A stretch of 64,000 nt of DNA, from NCBI RefSeq assembly GCF_000003855.2, contig NW_003101680.1, forward strand, positions 4,173,941 to 4,237,940, read 5' to 3'. This stretch comes from Blastomyces gilchristii SLH14081. Taxonomy: Eukaryota > Ascomycota > Eurotiomycetes > Onygenales > Ajellomycetaceae. Each line of letters starts with the position of its first letter. Position 1 is the first letter of the stretch. A model generated the notes under the pieces. The model saw only the letters and a program-made list of their open reading frames with translations. It did no database searches and was not told the origin of the DNA. Both the position numbers and the translations under genes were made by a program. This document shows positions 13,215-25,999 of this stretch, one piece after another.

Positions 13215-14730
13215 AGTTGATCAACCGCTTCACCACGTACTCGCTCGATTTTTCGAATAAGAACCCGTCAATAGATCCATCAAAAAGCCCTCGATTATAT
13301 GAGTATTTTGACCTCATCACTGACTACATACCCATGTGATGATGAAGTTATCCAGCTAAACATGAACCAGATGTTATTGAATACTTCTGTGTGAGATTAT
13401 CTGTCATTCACCTCTATCACACCACAACACCGGGCCAAATTGTCATATAAACTGTAAGATGAAGAGACCTAGTCATATACATCAATCTTCTTAATTTTGA
13501 AAGATTCTTAATCTGTAATTGTGAAGATATCTGAGAAGTAATCTCTGTAAAAACCCTGTCTATCTTTGATGTTTCAAAATATTAACATCAAGTCTCACTC
13601 ATATATCATTCTTCTCAATCTGGCCCATCTTGAGCAGAAACATATAAAAAGATACCTTGACAATAGTATTAAGCATATAATTAACAGACACATCTAAAGT
13701 GCAATCTCTGTGTCTGTCTCTGATGTATCAAGACATTAATATCAAGTCTCACTCATATATCATCTCATTCAACCTGGTCTATCTTCAGCAGAAAGATATA
13801 AAAAGATATCTGAATAATAGTATTCAATACATATTGAGCAGATAATAACAACTATAAAATAAGTATATCTTAATATCTGACTGAGTCTTTAATCTCTGCA
13901 TAGTGAGATATATTAAATCTAGTTTTAATATCTTAATATTCAATAGATTCTGTAACAAATTGAGAATAATAATACTAGATTTCTATTGAATTTGAGAATT
14001 AACTCTATATTAATATAATCATTGACAATGTCTTCTATTTTAAGATACAAATAACCAGTTTCTCTACATTTCACTGATAATATTTATATTATTATATATA
14101 AATAGATTTATATTCTCTATAATATCAAGGCTCTGAAGAGAAAAAGTCTTGATAGAGAGTATATAGTAGTGTATATCTTAGCAGTTTCTATCTTATTCTT
14201 CTGCAGCGGTTAATATAAAAAAAAGATCTTAGAATTAGTTTTTTACTTCTCTTGAAAAAGTAAGATATTTTTCTCTGAATTTTATACAATATTCTTATAA
14301 AGAATTAAAAACAGAGTTATTTTCAATTATAATTTCATATTCTTTTAAATAAAAATTACTTTTTCAGTGACTGAACAGCTTTTATTAATATTTAATTCTT
14401 TTTTACACTGTTTATTAACTGATTTAAGTTGTGTACATGTTATGTGAGAAGAATTAAATAATTTAGAATAAAATTCAATAGTTTTAATCAATTTCTGTGA
14501 AAGAAATTAACTTATTTTTTATCAGTTTTTCTCTTAAAAACTGTCATATTATCTGATTTATTATTAATTAATATTATACTTTTTCTCACTGTATCTCAAT
14601 AAAGAGATTGTAAAGATTTTATTAATTTATCTTAAAAATCAATTTTAGTTAATTAGATTCTCTTCAAAAATCTAATCTAGTTACTGAACTAGTGTGAAAA
14701 AAATCAGGTGTTTTATATATAAAAGTCTTT
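13215..14730. other. Unassigned sequence with a 154-bp tandem duplication
   Basis: No gene is recognised. 13215-13450 keeps CpG and CC dinucleotides unlike its flanks. Two units beginning gatgt at about 13568 and 13722 repeat with a period of 154 bp; each contains atcaagtctcactcatata and a TATA-like atataaaaagata. This resembles a duplicated promoter or LTR U3 piece, but no TG...CA boundaries or coding partner could be fixed. 13870-14650 is plain AT-rich sequence in which I see nothing. Confidence 0.5.
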
Positions 14731-15120
14731 CATTCTTCTCCTGAAATAGTCTTATCAACTTTTCAATTGAAAATAGACTAATAAATCTCTCAATTGAAAC
14801 AGTCTGATCAACTATTCATTCAGTCAGTAAAATAAGTTTAAAAATACACTCAGTTGATATTAAAAAAGATGCTTCTCAGATGCTATCTCTGAGATTAAAT
14901 TCTGAAGAGAAGAAAAAAAGAAGAAACAGAGACCCTCCAAGTTCTCAAATACAGAAACCTTGAAAAAGCAAGTAAAATCTTGAAAAACAGTGTCTGAGTG
15001 AGAAAATGAAAGAAGTTCTGTTAATTCTTCATACTCAGACTAGACACTATAAGAGATGATTAAGTTCAAACTTAGAATTTCAAATATAGTTCAAAAAACA
15101 TTGAAAACTTCTAGTATAAT

Positions 15121-15625
15121 TAGACTGACTGTGTGACCGTGTCTGAGACCAGGACTAGATTTTTTGATAGTTTCATTACCAATTCGACTGATCCCATTAC
15201 ACAGTTTTAACATTAGATAGTAGTCTTATACTGTCTCAGTGAGACTTACTATCTACTCTTATCACATTTTTCAAATGAGATTATGATTTTCACTTCTCAA
15301 TTTAAATTATTTTTATTCCTTTAAATGACTTTAAATCTCATTTAAGTGTTACCAAAAAGTGTTACTTTTTAAAAAATTAAAAATAGTCTAAAAAAAACCT
15401 TACAATGTCTAAAAATAGTAACTTTATGCCAAGAATGAGACTAAATAAGATCAAATGAGATCACTTTCTCATTTTTTTCAAGTTATGGTTTCATTTTAAG
15501 ATCTGATATATAGTCATTTGCATGTTTTTTTAATGACTAGTCCCAGCGGGATTCACACCAAGAAATGTATGAGATCAGACCAAATGGAATCAAATGTGAA
15601 ATTTATAATCCCGGCGGCCAGTCTA
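15121..15625 (-). mobile_element. Non-autonomous hAT MITE, copy 1
   Basis: A 505-bp element with termini TAGACTGACT and ggccagtcta, flanked by a perfect 8-bp duplication, agtataat, at 15113-15120 and 15626-15633. It is the reverse orientation of the other three copies. It shares about 100 bp of one end and about 45 bp of the other with the long hAT element but has an unrelated non-coding middle, including a short palindrome around the sequence agtgttactttttaaaa. It is inserted in LINE1 and moderately mutated. Confidence 0.92.
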
Positions 15626-15639
15626 AGTATAATCACTGA

Positions 15640-17112
15640 CTCTTTATCTTCTACTTATTCTTCTTCTTCTCTAAATTAGAAGAAAATATATGCTTAAGCA
15701 GCAGAATCTGCTGTCTCTAAATCTGCTATCTCAAAATCTGCTGAAAATTGTAAGAAAACTAAGAAGAATATTAGTCTCAGTGACTGAATGATTAATGCAG
15801 TCATCTGATAGTGCCTTGGCATGAGAAATCAACGTATGTGAGTTCGAAACTCACAGAGAATACATTAAATCTGAAACTTAAGAATCTCAGGATTCTAATA
15901 AATACAGAGATGTATAAATTGCTTCAATAAATTGCTCTATGTTTCTGAGATGAGAAGTTATTATTGCAGGTATTTAATGGCCACTTCTTTGTATTTTCTA
16001 TGTTCTTGTTATATTGATGTAATCTCAACACCTGTATTTCCTTCTGTATAATTAACACTTGACCTGTATTTAACATCATGCAAGGACTTATAATAAACTC
16101 TGCTTGCATATGAGTATAATGAAAGAATAATAATAATGATAATAATAAGCAGAAGAATATTACTCATACGTCTATTCATAGAACAGAAGAGAAAAAAATA
16201 TAAAAACAGAAAAACTCTCAAATCTTCAGAAATAGAAAACTTATTATTAAAGTCTCAAATCAGAAGATCTTGCAGAGAAATAAGCTTAACTCAAATCTCA
16301 TTTTTAGAATTAGTAATGAAATTAATCAGCAGTTTTTTTCTCAGTTAATAACTAATATTGAAGTTCAAAAATCAGTTATAGCTTCAATTAAGTCATCTTT
16401 CTTTGAAAATTTCATCATTCTGACTACAATGCCTGAATTCAGTGCAGAATTCCTTATTCAGAATGAGAATCTCTGAAAATCAGTAACTACATGTTTGTTA
16501 GACATGATAATTGTATCTGAGAGAGATAAAAAGTAAGATAAATTTATTCTTTATAATATTTCAGTTGAAACTTTTGACTGTGAGAAAGAAATACTACTTC
16601 TTAAAAATGAATTAGAACAATACAATTCTATTCAACTAGAAAAGAGTCTGTATAACTAAATTTAATTGAGTTCAGATAAAGCAGAAGAAATGTCTCTGTT
16701 TTAGTATATATAAAAATACTTAAATAATCAAGAATCTCTGAAGTAAGAGTGATAGATTTGAAAATGAGAGTTCATGAATACAAAGACTCAAGAATGAATC
16801 TCAAAGATCAAATACAGTATTCAAACTATCAAAGATATGAAAACTCTATAATCTCTTGTTTCAGAGACTCAAAATGTGTATTCTATGCTAGAGATTACAA
16901 AACTAGTGAGTATAAATATAAAACATGTTGAAAAAGAGATTAAATATATTAGTATACTCTGCTTAAAGGCTTCAATTGTGAAGAAAAACATATATCAAGC
17001 TCAAAAGAATGCATGTTTACTTCAGGAATTCAAAAGAACTGAAGAAAAGATGAAGCTTAAAGTAAATCTAAAAGTGAAGAGAAAAGTCAAGTCAGTAAAT
17101 CTGCAACTGTAA
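15640..17112 (+). pseudogene. LINE1 ORF1 (gag-like) remnant, interrupted by SINE copy 1
   Basis: Plus-strand coding remnants in a Lys/Ser-rich protein resume either side of the SINE at 15774-16150. Near 16855-16935 a Cys-containing segment reads CFRDSKC, and around 16970-17015 a stretch reads NCEEKHISSSKEC, close to the CCHC knuckle plus SKEC pattern seen in ORF1 proteins of Tad1-like LINEs. The reading frame is broken by stops and shifts. Assignment rests on position ahead of the endonuclease and on these knuckles. Confidence 0.55.
15774..16150 (+). mobile_element. tRNA-derived SINE, copy 1
   Basis: A 377-bp element flanked by a perfect 12-bp duplication, agaagaatatta, at 15762-15773 and 16151-16162. 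Its 5' head is tRNA-like, with box A tgactgaatga (15781-15791, consensus TGGCTGAATGG with two G-to-A changes) and box B agttcgaaact (about 15841-15851). The body matches 35656-36039 in reverse. The 3' end is tataatgaaagaataataat, the same as the LINE 3' end, followed by an AAT-rich tail. It has no protein-coding capacity. It sits inside LINE1 ORF1. Confidence 0.9.
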
Positions 17113-17329
17113 ACTTAAAAAGAAGAAACTCTTAACTATTGAAATCTTCAAACTTCAATTCTTCAGCTAAATATAAATAGAATTTGAATTCTTAAATATC
17201 TGTTAAGATTAGAGAATTAAGAAATAACTCTGATAATAAACTAGATAGAATGTAAGCTGTTAAGATTTCTACTTTTTAGAATAGTTATAATTTACTATCT
17301 AGTAATAGTGATTAGATCTCACTCTATAT

Positions 17330-20300
17330 CTACTCTCTTTTGGTATGAATATACAATAAAAATAATAAAAAAAGTTTAAAAACTCTTTAAAAAACACATT
17401 TGTTCAAAACAATATGAATAGAAACTTAAATTGTATTTATTCCTATCTTTAAATTGCATTTGAATAAGAAGTTGATTTTATACTTCTTCAGGAACTTACT
17501 TTTGATACTCAGTAAAAGTACATTATTTCACATTTAAGCTACTACTACTTTCTATCTCAAAGTCTGAGATAAATTTAAGAGTAGTGCTCTATGAAAGAAA
17601 GAGATCAAGATATTAATTTAATCTAAGATTTAATATCATGTCTGACTCTGATATTCTAGCGAGTGATATTATAGATAAAGAGAATGAGTTTAACACTATA
17701 CAACTTATAAATATCTATAATGAAAGGTTATTATAGAAAAATAAGAATATCTGAATAATTAATAGAGAATTTTTAAACATAACTTTATTAAAAAACTCTA
17801 TAATTGTAGAAGACTTCAATGCATATCATCTCTGATAAAATTCAGAATGCAGAAGAGTAGTAAGAGTAGATAAACCCATTAAATAAACTTTTAAATATTT
17901 AATAGATTTAGTTAACAAGTCTGATCAATAAACATTCTTTAGATAAGATATGAAACAGAAATCTATTATAGATCTAACTTTTATATTATAAAATCTAATT
18001 GAAAAAAGACTTATAAACTGATTTATTGACTCAAATGAGACATCAGAATCAAGTTATGAGATTATTCAATTTAATATTGAACTGAGTGAAAAATAAATGA
18101 GTGAAAACTGTCTTCTCTTTAATCAGTATAACTTTAAAAAAGCTGATTGAAAAGTAGTTAAAGAAAGTATAAAACTGTTAAAATCTGAAAGCCAGAGTGA
18201 ACTCTATTAAAATCTCAGTCAAGATATCTCAAATAAAATACTTAAGAATAGAGTAAAGCTTATTACATCTATTATTCTAATAAGTATTAGAGATAATATT
18301 TCAAAGAAAAAGTCTTCTGAGTATTTCAAATCTTGATGAAATGAGAATATCATATCTAAAAGAAAATAATTAGTCACTGCTAAAAGAGATTGAAAGAATG
18401 ATATAATATCTGATAAAGAGTTCAAGACTGTCAGAAATGAATATTTTTCAGATATTACAAGAGCTAAAACAGACTGCTGAAACAAATTTCTTAAAGAAGT
18501 ATAAGAAAAAGAAGTTTTTAAAGCTTTCAACTATACTAAAACAAGATGTGTAGTAAAACTTTCAGTCTTAGAATATAAGTTTTAGAATGAATTATATACA
18601 ACAAATTATTTTAAGAAAAAATATCAAGCTTTTATAAGAATTCTCTTTCAAAACTCATCAGATTCAGATTCATAGAAAGAGAATATATCATTTTATAACT
18701 ATATTAATGAAAATGACTGAAAATGATCTGAACTTATATAAGATGAATTAGAGTCAGTTATCTTCTCAAGTTCAATTAAAATTGCTTCAGGGCCTGATTG
18801 AAACAATCACTTAATTATTCAAAATATATATTTCTACTGAAAGAATGAATATTTTGAGCTCTTTTTCAATCTCTTGAAAAATGATTATCATTCTGAATGC
18901 TGAAGAGAACTTACTAAAGTAATTCTTATACAATTTAATAGAAAAGTTTCAATTTCTATGTTATATAGAGTAATATCTCTATTAAACTGTCTAAAAAAGA
19001 TTTTAGAAAAGATAATAGTTACTAGATTATCTTTTATAAGCTCTATTAGTGATTCTCTTCTATTTAGTGAATAAATAAGAGATAGAAAACAATACTCTGC
19101 AATTGACACTGTACTCTCAGTTATTCATAACATTTAAATAGTAAAATATGAAGATCTGGTCTCAACTGCAGTTTTTATTGATATAAAAGATATATTTAAT
19201 CATGTTTCAAAGTCAAAGATGATTCAAACTTTGAAGATATTAAAACTGTCACTTTATTCAATAAAATAAGTTAACTGTTTTATATCTAAAAGAATTATAT
19301 AACTATTCTTTGATGAAATGAAATAAGATAAGACTGAGATAAAAATAGAAGTACTGTAAGAATCTTCAATATCACTCATTTTATTTGTAATATACACTGC
19401 ATATCTATTCAAGAATATTGATATGAAAATAATGAGATCTTTAATCTATGTGAATGATATTGATCTAGTCTAGAGTTCAAAAACAATCAAAGAGAATTTA
19501 AAAGTAATTGAAAAAGCAGTAAAGAAAATCTTTGTTAGAGCAGATATTAATCAAATTCAAGTTGATATGAATAAAACTGAGTTGATTGAGTTCTTTTCTA
19601 AATTTAATGAGAAAAAACTAAGTCTCACTCTTTTAAATAAAGAGATTAAACTCAGTTTGAATGTCAAATGACTAGAGATATGATTAAACTTCAAGTTGAA
19701 TTTTAAATGTCATTTTCAACAAGGAATTATCAAGACAGAGAGACTACTGAATAGTGTGATAAGACTATTAAATACAGAGAGAGATCTATTCTTTCAGACT
19801 ATGAGACAGTTATACATAGTCTGTATTATCTCAGTAGCTGATTATGAAGTTCAAGTGTGATAAAATAATCAAGAAAATTTCACTGAACTCTTTCAAAGAG
19901 TGTAAAATAAAGCTTTGAGAAGAATTCTAAGAGCATTCTAATCATCTTCTATTAAAACAATGAAAATTGAAGCTTCAATTTCTTCTTCTGCTATTCAATT
20001 TAAAAAGGCCTGTATAAACTATACTCTGAGAGTTATAAAGATAAGCTTAAATTATATAATCAGAGAAAGAGTCTGTTCTTCATTTTCATTAATCAACTCA
20101 GGAAATAAACTAGATTGAAATAGATTTCTTGATTGAAATGAAAATAATTCTTCAAAGAAAATGCTCTCTCAACTATACAGATGATATTCTCTGATTAAAA
20201 ATCAATTTTATTCATTAAATATTGAGAAAATTAATCATGAGAAGATATCTCTCTGAAGAGAAAAGCTAAAATCTCTCATAGACTTATAAATAAGTGAACT

Positions 20301-21250
20301 ATCTAAAGAGAGAGAATATCAACAGTAGTTGAAGAAGATTTCTACAATTAATATATAAGACTCTATTCTGGTTTACTCAGATAACTTAAAAAATGAGAGT
20401 TTGAACAGATTAGATGCAGACATTGCTTATACTGAAGATAATATCAATTTTATCTCAGATTTCTGAAATTTAGACTGTGAATCTGAAGTCTTTGATACTG
20501 AACTATTTATAATAGTGAAAGCTTTCAAACTTATTAAGATAAAATCTTATAAAAGAGAAAATAGTTTAAAAGTGATATGAATATTTTCTAACAATCAAGC
20601 TGCTTTGAAAAGTCTTAGAAGTAGTCAGATTCATAATAATTAAATTAATCTTAAACTGATTTTAAATTCTGTTATGAAAATTGAAATGAAAAGAATATTG
20701 AAACTGATAATTCATCTGCACTAAGTTTCTTCTTATATAAATATTGATGACAATGAATTATCTGATTCTGTGATAAAAAAGAGTTCAGAATTAAGCAGAT
20801 CTATTTAAAAAACAGTGTTCTGATCTTTTGTAAAGAGAAAGATAAAGAAATCTTATTTAAATAAGTGAAATGAAAGCTGATAGAAACAAAAGAAGAGTAT
20901 ACATTATTCAAGATTTGAGATAAAACTCAAGTAAAAATCTGGTTTAATTAAATGTAAAAAGAAAATATTCTCATCTATAATTCAGCTGAAACTAGAAGAT
21001 AATTATTTCAAATCTTATATACAAAGATTTAATAATAGATTTGATTTAATACAATGCTCATTCTGCAATGCAAATGAAAATTCTGAGTATATTATAATAC
21101 ATTATGCACTATACAATAGTCTCAGAGTTAGATTGAAGAAGAAGTATGATTTAAATTAATTAAATATGAGATTCTTATTCTCAACTGAGACAGAAATTAA
21201 ATACTTAATAGACTTTCTATCAGAAACTCAAGCAGCTATAAGAAAATAAC
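17330..21250 (+). pseudogene. LINE1 ORF2: endonuclease, reverse transcriptase, RNase H remnant
   Basis: Endonuclease (about 17430-18000) shows a decayed LLQE motif and DFNAYH near 17810-17835, matching the GDFNAHH box of APE-type LINE endonucleases. In RT (about 18740-19700), ASGPD near 18785-18800 is the LINE APGPDG motif, DIKDIFNHV (near 19170-19210) matches DIKGAFDHV, and YVNDID (near 19445-19470) replaces the FADD/YVDD box. RNase H (about 20340-20640) keeps YSDN, a Glu in FDTELF, and FSNNQAALKSL where FSDNQAAL is expected. A C-terminal CxxC motif (SFCNANENSEY-like) lies near 21055-21110. Most breaks are TGA at Trp. The protein is dead. Confidence 0.8.
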
Positions 21251-21693
21251 TGAATTCAGAAATATCTGAATATGAAGAGATGAAAATTAATCAGATATAG
21301 TTTGTTAAAATAGCTATACACTATCTTTTAATAATTTTATTTTATTATAGTCTGTCTTTTCTTTACTTTTTCTGTTCTATTCTTTTCTATCTACTTATTT
21401 AATATATCTATCTTGAAGACTTTGTTCTCTTTTTCTTTGTCATAATATTTTCAAATGATTTCAAAGTATCAGAAGGTGTCAAAATATTGTAATTTGTAAA
21501 GAGTTTTTATATTCTGAGCTGAAATTTTCTGATTTTGCATATCAGAAATTGATAAATATATAATAGTTAACAATATAGATATTTGAAAAACTCTGAGAAC
21601 TAAAAGTACTCACATAGATATCATAGTCTCTGATTGTATACATCTATAATTGAAGAATAATAACAATACTAATATTCACTCTGTGAGCTTAAA

Positions 21694-21906
21694 TGTAAGA
21701 GGCCTACGCCGAATAGATCGGTATAATATATAGGTCTTATATAACAAAGTGAAAAATGTTAGAAAAGAAAAAGAAAGAGAAAGTACAGCAATCAGTGATT
21801 AGAGTGAATATTTATATATGTACACAGTAAAGCGTCAAAGTGAAAGAATAGAAATTTCATGAGTTTTCAGCTGAGAATTGATGACTGAGAATCAGAGCTT
21901 CAGCAG
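21694..21906 (-). repeat. gypsy-A outer copy, truncated 3' LTR
   Basis: About 213 bp match the start of the LTR at 38014-38316. It breaks off after cttcagcag and continues directly into internal sequence. The outer edge keeps cgccgaatagatcgg, whereas the inner edge of the partner LTR reads cactaaatagatcag. Confidence 0.85.
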
Positions 21907-22999
21907 AGAGTGCTCATAAATTAACACTCTCAATCAGATACTATAGATCTCAGTAAGTCATGTATTCAATAGAATAAGCTCTGTAGAAAGATTTCAGTGA
22001 CTTGTTCAGTATTCATCTTATTACAAAACTTCAATATTACATTCTTACTTAATCAGTTACTAATAATCAGAATATTCGTACAATTCTTACTCTCAGAGAG
22101 ATTAATAGTGAAGTCAATTACTACATCTTATCTGATTCTATTAGAAATATCAAGTGATTTCAGGAGATCTTTTCTATGATTTTTCATAAGATAATAGAAG
22201 AACAATAATTGCAGTTTCAGATAAAACATCTGATGCTATTTAATATCTCAGATTAGTAGAACTCTCAAGAGATCATTTAATATAGTTGTTTACAATCTGA
22301 ATAATCAGTTATACAAGAATAAAGCATCTCTTGCATTATTCAAGTGTGTAAGAGTTCAGAGTGAGAGACTCAGTGTCATTCACAGAATTACAGAGTATTA
22401 TTATCATCAATTGAGTATTCTCAGATATCAGTTCTTATACATAGTTCTGGGAGAAATCCGAATACTTCTTGATATACTACTTCAGTAAGTGCTTAAAGAA
22501 GTTCATCAGTTTAAGCTATTATATATTATAATTCATTTAGTGTAGATTCAAAAGATGTTCTGATTAGTGAAGTGTATATAGTACTATAAGTGATCTCATC
22601 ATAATCAACTAATATCTTCAGGTTCAAGAGCTGATATTCTCAGTTCATTTAATATATATCTGCTATATCAGATGATATATTCTGCTCTCATTATAAGAGA
22701 GTATCTGTTATCAAGTTCTAACTGCTGAGATTAGACTGGCCGGCGGGACCATGAATTTCACATTTGATCTCATTTGATCTGATCTCATATATTTCTTGGC
22801 GTGAGTCCCACCAGGATCAAGTATTAAAAAAATCTGAAAATGAACTATTTCTGAGAGAAATGATGTGAAAAATGACCAGATTTCATGCAAGAATAGTGAA
22901 ATGAGAGTAATTTCTCAGAATAAACTATGAAAGATGAGCATTCTTTCAAAATCAGAATGAGACTGAGACTGAAGATAAAATTCAGTCTCATTTAGTTCA

Positions 23000-24742
23000 T
23001 TCAGTGATTGCTTATATAATCAGAATTTGACAATGATTATTAATAATACTCATGAAACAACTAAATACATTCTTGTATAAGTTTATTCTTCACTTTCTCA
23101 TGAAAACTACACTTCTCTGATATACTGTGATCAGAGATATTAAACTATCTGATAATTTCATGTTTTATAATCATGAGTTTCTTAATTGTTTCTTCTTATA
23201 ATTGTCTCTGATAATAGTAATAAATATCTCAGTTTCAGTTGAACTTTCACTTCATTCTTTTCTTTGTTAATAAAATCATCAGAATATCATATGTCATCAG
23301 TGCAACAGTTGAATATATACTCTTAATAATTTTTTATAACTCTAGAATTGATTTGATGTGTAAATTTATCAGATTCTCTTAAAGATAGCAGTTAAATTCA
23401 GTTGTATAAGTATATAGTTTTATCTGGTTTTTAGTTGTAATCAATATATACAAGTTCTATTTCAAATTTAGTATTATAGTTCTATATAATATAAAGTGTT
23501 ATCAAAGATTATTACTTACTAGAAAATTGTATTTCACTGTCTTCATATTTTTAACATCTGCTCATTCAAATCTCTGATAGTTAGTATTATAGTAGTCTCA
23601 GACTAATTTAATATACAAGTCTCATTTCTTCTCTATTCAATCTTGAGAAGTGTAGATATTAACTCAATAGAAGAAATCTAGTAGAGCTGCTATAGTATAG
23701 TACTCTGCAAAAGATTGTTCAGTTTTACTATAATAATATATCAGTTTATTTCTTACAGTAATAATAGCCTATGCTATAGTATTATTTCAGACTGAATTTC
23801 TTTTTAAGTGATTCAACTGCTTCTCAAGATAAGTAAATAAACTGTTATACACTTATCAAACTGACTGCAGTATTGATGTATAAGTGATTAAGACTGTCTT
23901 CATTATTTTATAAAACTGAAACAGTAAATTAATTATATATTTCAACTGAGTTCATTTCATATCAGAAAGTTTTAATATCTGAATCTTTTCTCAATCAGAG
24001 TCTTATACTTAATGATTAATTATTTAATATAATTGAAGAGTCTGAACAGTTATCTTATATATTGAACTTAACATATTCTAACATTCTGTATCATATTCAG
24101 TGATATGACTGATTTGTTTATTTATTAACTATTATAAAATTATTATTATTATTTAGAGAAGATATAAAATATATTAACAATGTTTCAAATCTATTATATT
24201 CAAATTATTAGTCAATCTATTCAAAATTAACAGTAGTATTATTAAAAAGCATTATTAAAAAGTAATATTAAAAAGTGTTATCAGAAAAGATTATCTTTTA
24301 TAAAGTGAATATAAAAGTTACTTAAGTAATGACTTTCATCTCATTCTTATTTCAAGAATCAGTTATCTCATTATTTATTGTCTCAATGTTAAGATTCTTT
24401 ATCAGTGTTTATATTATAAGTTAAATCACATGAGTAATGCAGAGAATATAATCTTATTAATCATTTCAGAAATGCAAAGTCAATTTTTACTTCAAGCTCT
24501 TCACTATAGTGTAGTTATTCACAGTATTATCAGTTGTAATTATAAGAAGTCTGTGACTAATATCTCAATAGTTGTTTTTAATCACTGTTATTAATATCTG
24601 TATTATATAATTCTCAGTATAACTACTGATCAATGATTCAAATTCAATTAATGTCTCTTGATAAGTTCAGTTCTCATCAATGTAATAACATGTAACTCTT
24701 ATAAATACAAGATTCTTTATACTAGTTTATGTATTTACTGTT
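23000..24742 (-). pseudogene. hAT transposase remnant
   Basis: Minus-strand translation from about 24700 leftwards gives RVTCYYIDENW, then FESL and, about 45 residues on, LLIITTDNTVNNYTIVKSL (near 24490-24545). This follows the hAT pattern of a VTAHYID-W stretch, a FE motif and ITTDNASNN. TGA replaces Trp at several points. The C-terminal dimerisation domain should lie further left (22800-23600), but I could not read it confidently. The N-terminal zinc finger would be to the right, in or beyond 24742-25474 and 31137 onward, and is not recognised. Confidence 0.75.
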
Positions 24743-25474
24743 AGAGATACTCTTTGATGATTCTTCAACTCTGATTCTAGATATTATATATTAACTTTAT
24801 AGTGTATCTCAAGATTGAATTGAAGCCATGATCAATGTAAAATATAAAGATTTGAATTAAGTATTTAAAGAAGTATTCAGAATTCAGAGTTTTCAATTAA
24901 TTGAAGAGAAAGATTCAGAGATATATATATATAAAGTAATTATTCATCAAAGTTATTAGATGAGAGTTGTGAAATCAGAGTACTAATATATAATCATTTT
25001 TACATGATTTTCTTCACATTAGAAAGTTAGTATTATGAAAAATTATTATCTGATAGAGTAACTTATCAGCTCAGTAGTAATTTTCTGATTATTTTTCTTT
25101 TATTATCTGCATTCTGATAACTTCAGATATCAGAAAATTTTATTAGAGTTATAATCAGTTTATAATGAATGTTTCTGAATAAAGTTATAGTAATTATAGT
25201 AGAGAGATGACTCTTCAGTAATCTATAATATAATCTGTTAATAATTATTTCATAGTTCATCTCAATATTTGTGTTAAGTTTTTTATAAATTTCATGACCT
25301 GAAATCAGATGTGAAGAATGAAGTGATTATTTATTATAATTGAAAGAGAGCATTCTATGTTGAATTGTAAATAATATAGACTTTATAATTTACAGTGATT
25401 TCTTAAAGAGTTTATAATTCTTTAATAGAAGTGAAAGAAGTGAAAGAAGTGAATTCAGAAGATATGATAAAGAT

Positions 25475-25772
25475 TGTAAGAGGCCTACATCGAATAGATC
25501 AGTATAATATTGATAGGTCTTATATAACAAAGATAAAAATGTTAGAGAAGGAAAGAAAGAGAAAGTGTGAGAATCAGTGATTGAGATGAATATTTATATG
25601 TGTATGTGATGATGTACGCGGTGGAGCTTCAGAGCAGAAGAATATACACACATTCAGATCAGTGATTGAGAATGACTGAGAATCAGAGTGTATGTGTTTG
25701 AGAATGAAGTGATTGGAATCTGTGAAGTGTAATGAAAAAGTCTATATAATTGATCAGGCACAGCCCGCCACA
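25475..25772 (-). repeat. gypsy-A inner copy, 3' LTR
   Basis: 298 bp, aligned with 30834-31131. It is more heavily mutated through its middle than its partner; for example cggggcgg in the partner is cagagcag here. Confidence 0.93.
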
Positions 25773-25999
25773 TTAGCCCCTTCTTTCAGAAGCAGTTCTC
25801 ATCAGTCAAGAGCTGCTGTTTCAGATAACATGAAACTCAGAGTTCAGATTGATTGATTATAGCTGATTCATTTCACAAGATATTATCAGCTGCAGTCACA
25901 GAGTCTCTCATTGAGAATATTCTCAATCTCTCACTCAAGCTCATTATCTTCTTTTATGATGCCTGATGACTGTCAGTCAGAAGTCAGTTGAGAAGAGAA

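Larger units (their letters stand above)
14730..21676 (+). mobile_element. Tad1-like LINE, near full length (LINE1)
   Basis: A non-LTR retrotransposon with, in order, an ORF1 remnant with zinc-knuckle-like motifs, then endonuclease, reverse transcriptase, RNase H and a C-terminal Cys/His motif. This is the arrangement of fungal Tad1/I-like LINEs. The 3' end is a 3' UTR followed by a short TAA/AAT-rich tail at about 21645-21676. The left boundary is uncertain; imperfect tandem repeats containing caattgaaa (about 14755-14815) may belong to the 5' UTR. Two smaller elements are inserted in its 5' part, each with a perfect duplication: a MITE (15121-15625) and a SINE (15774-16150). Confidence 0.8.
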
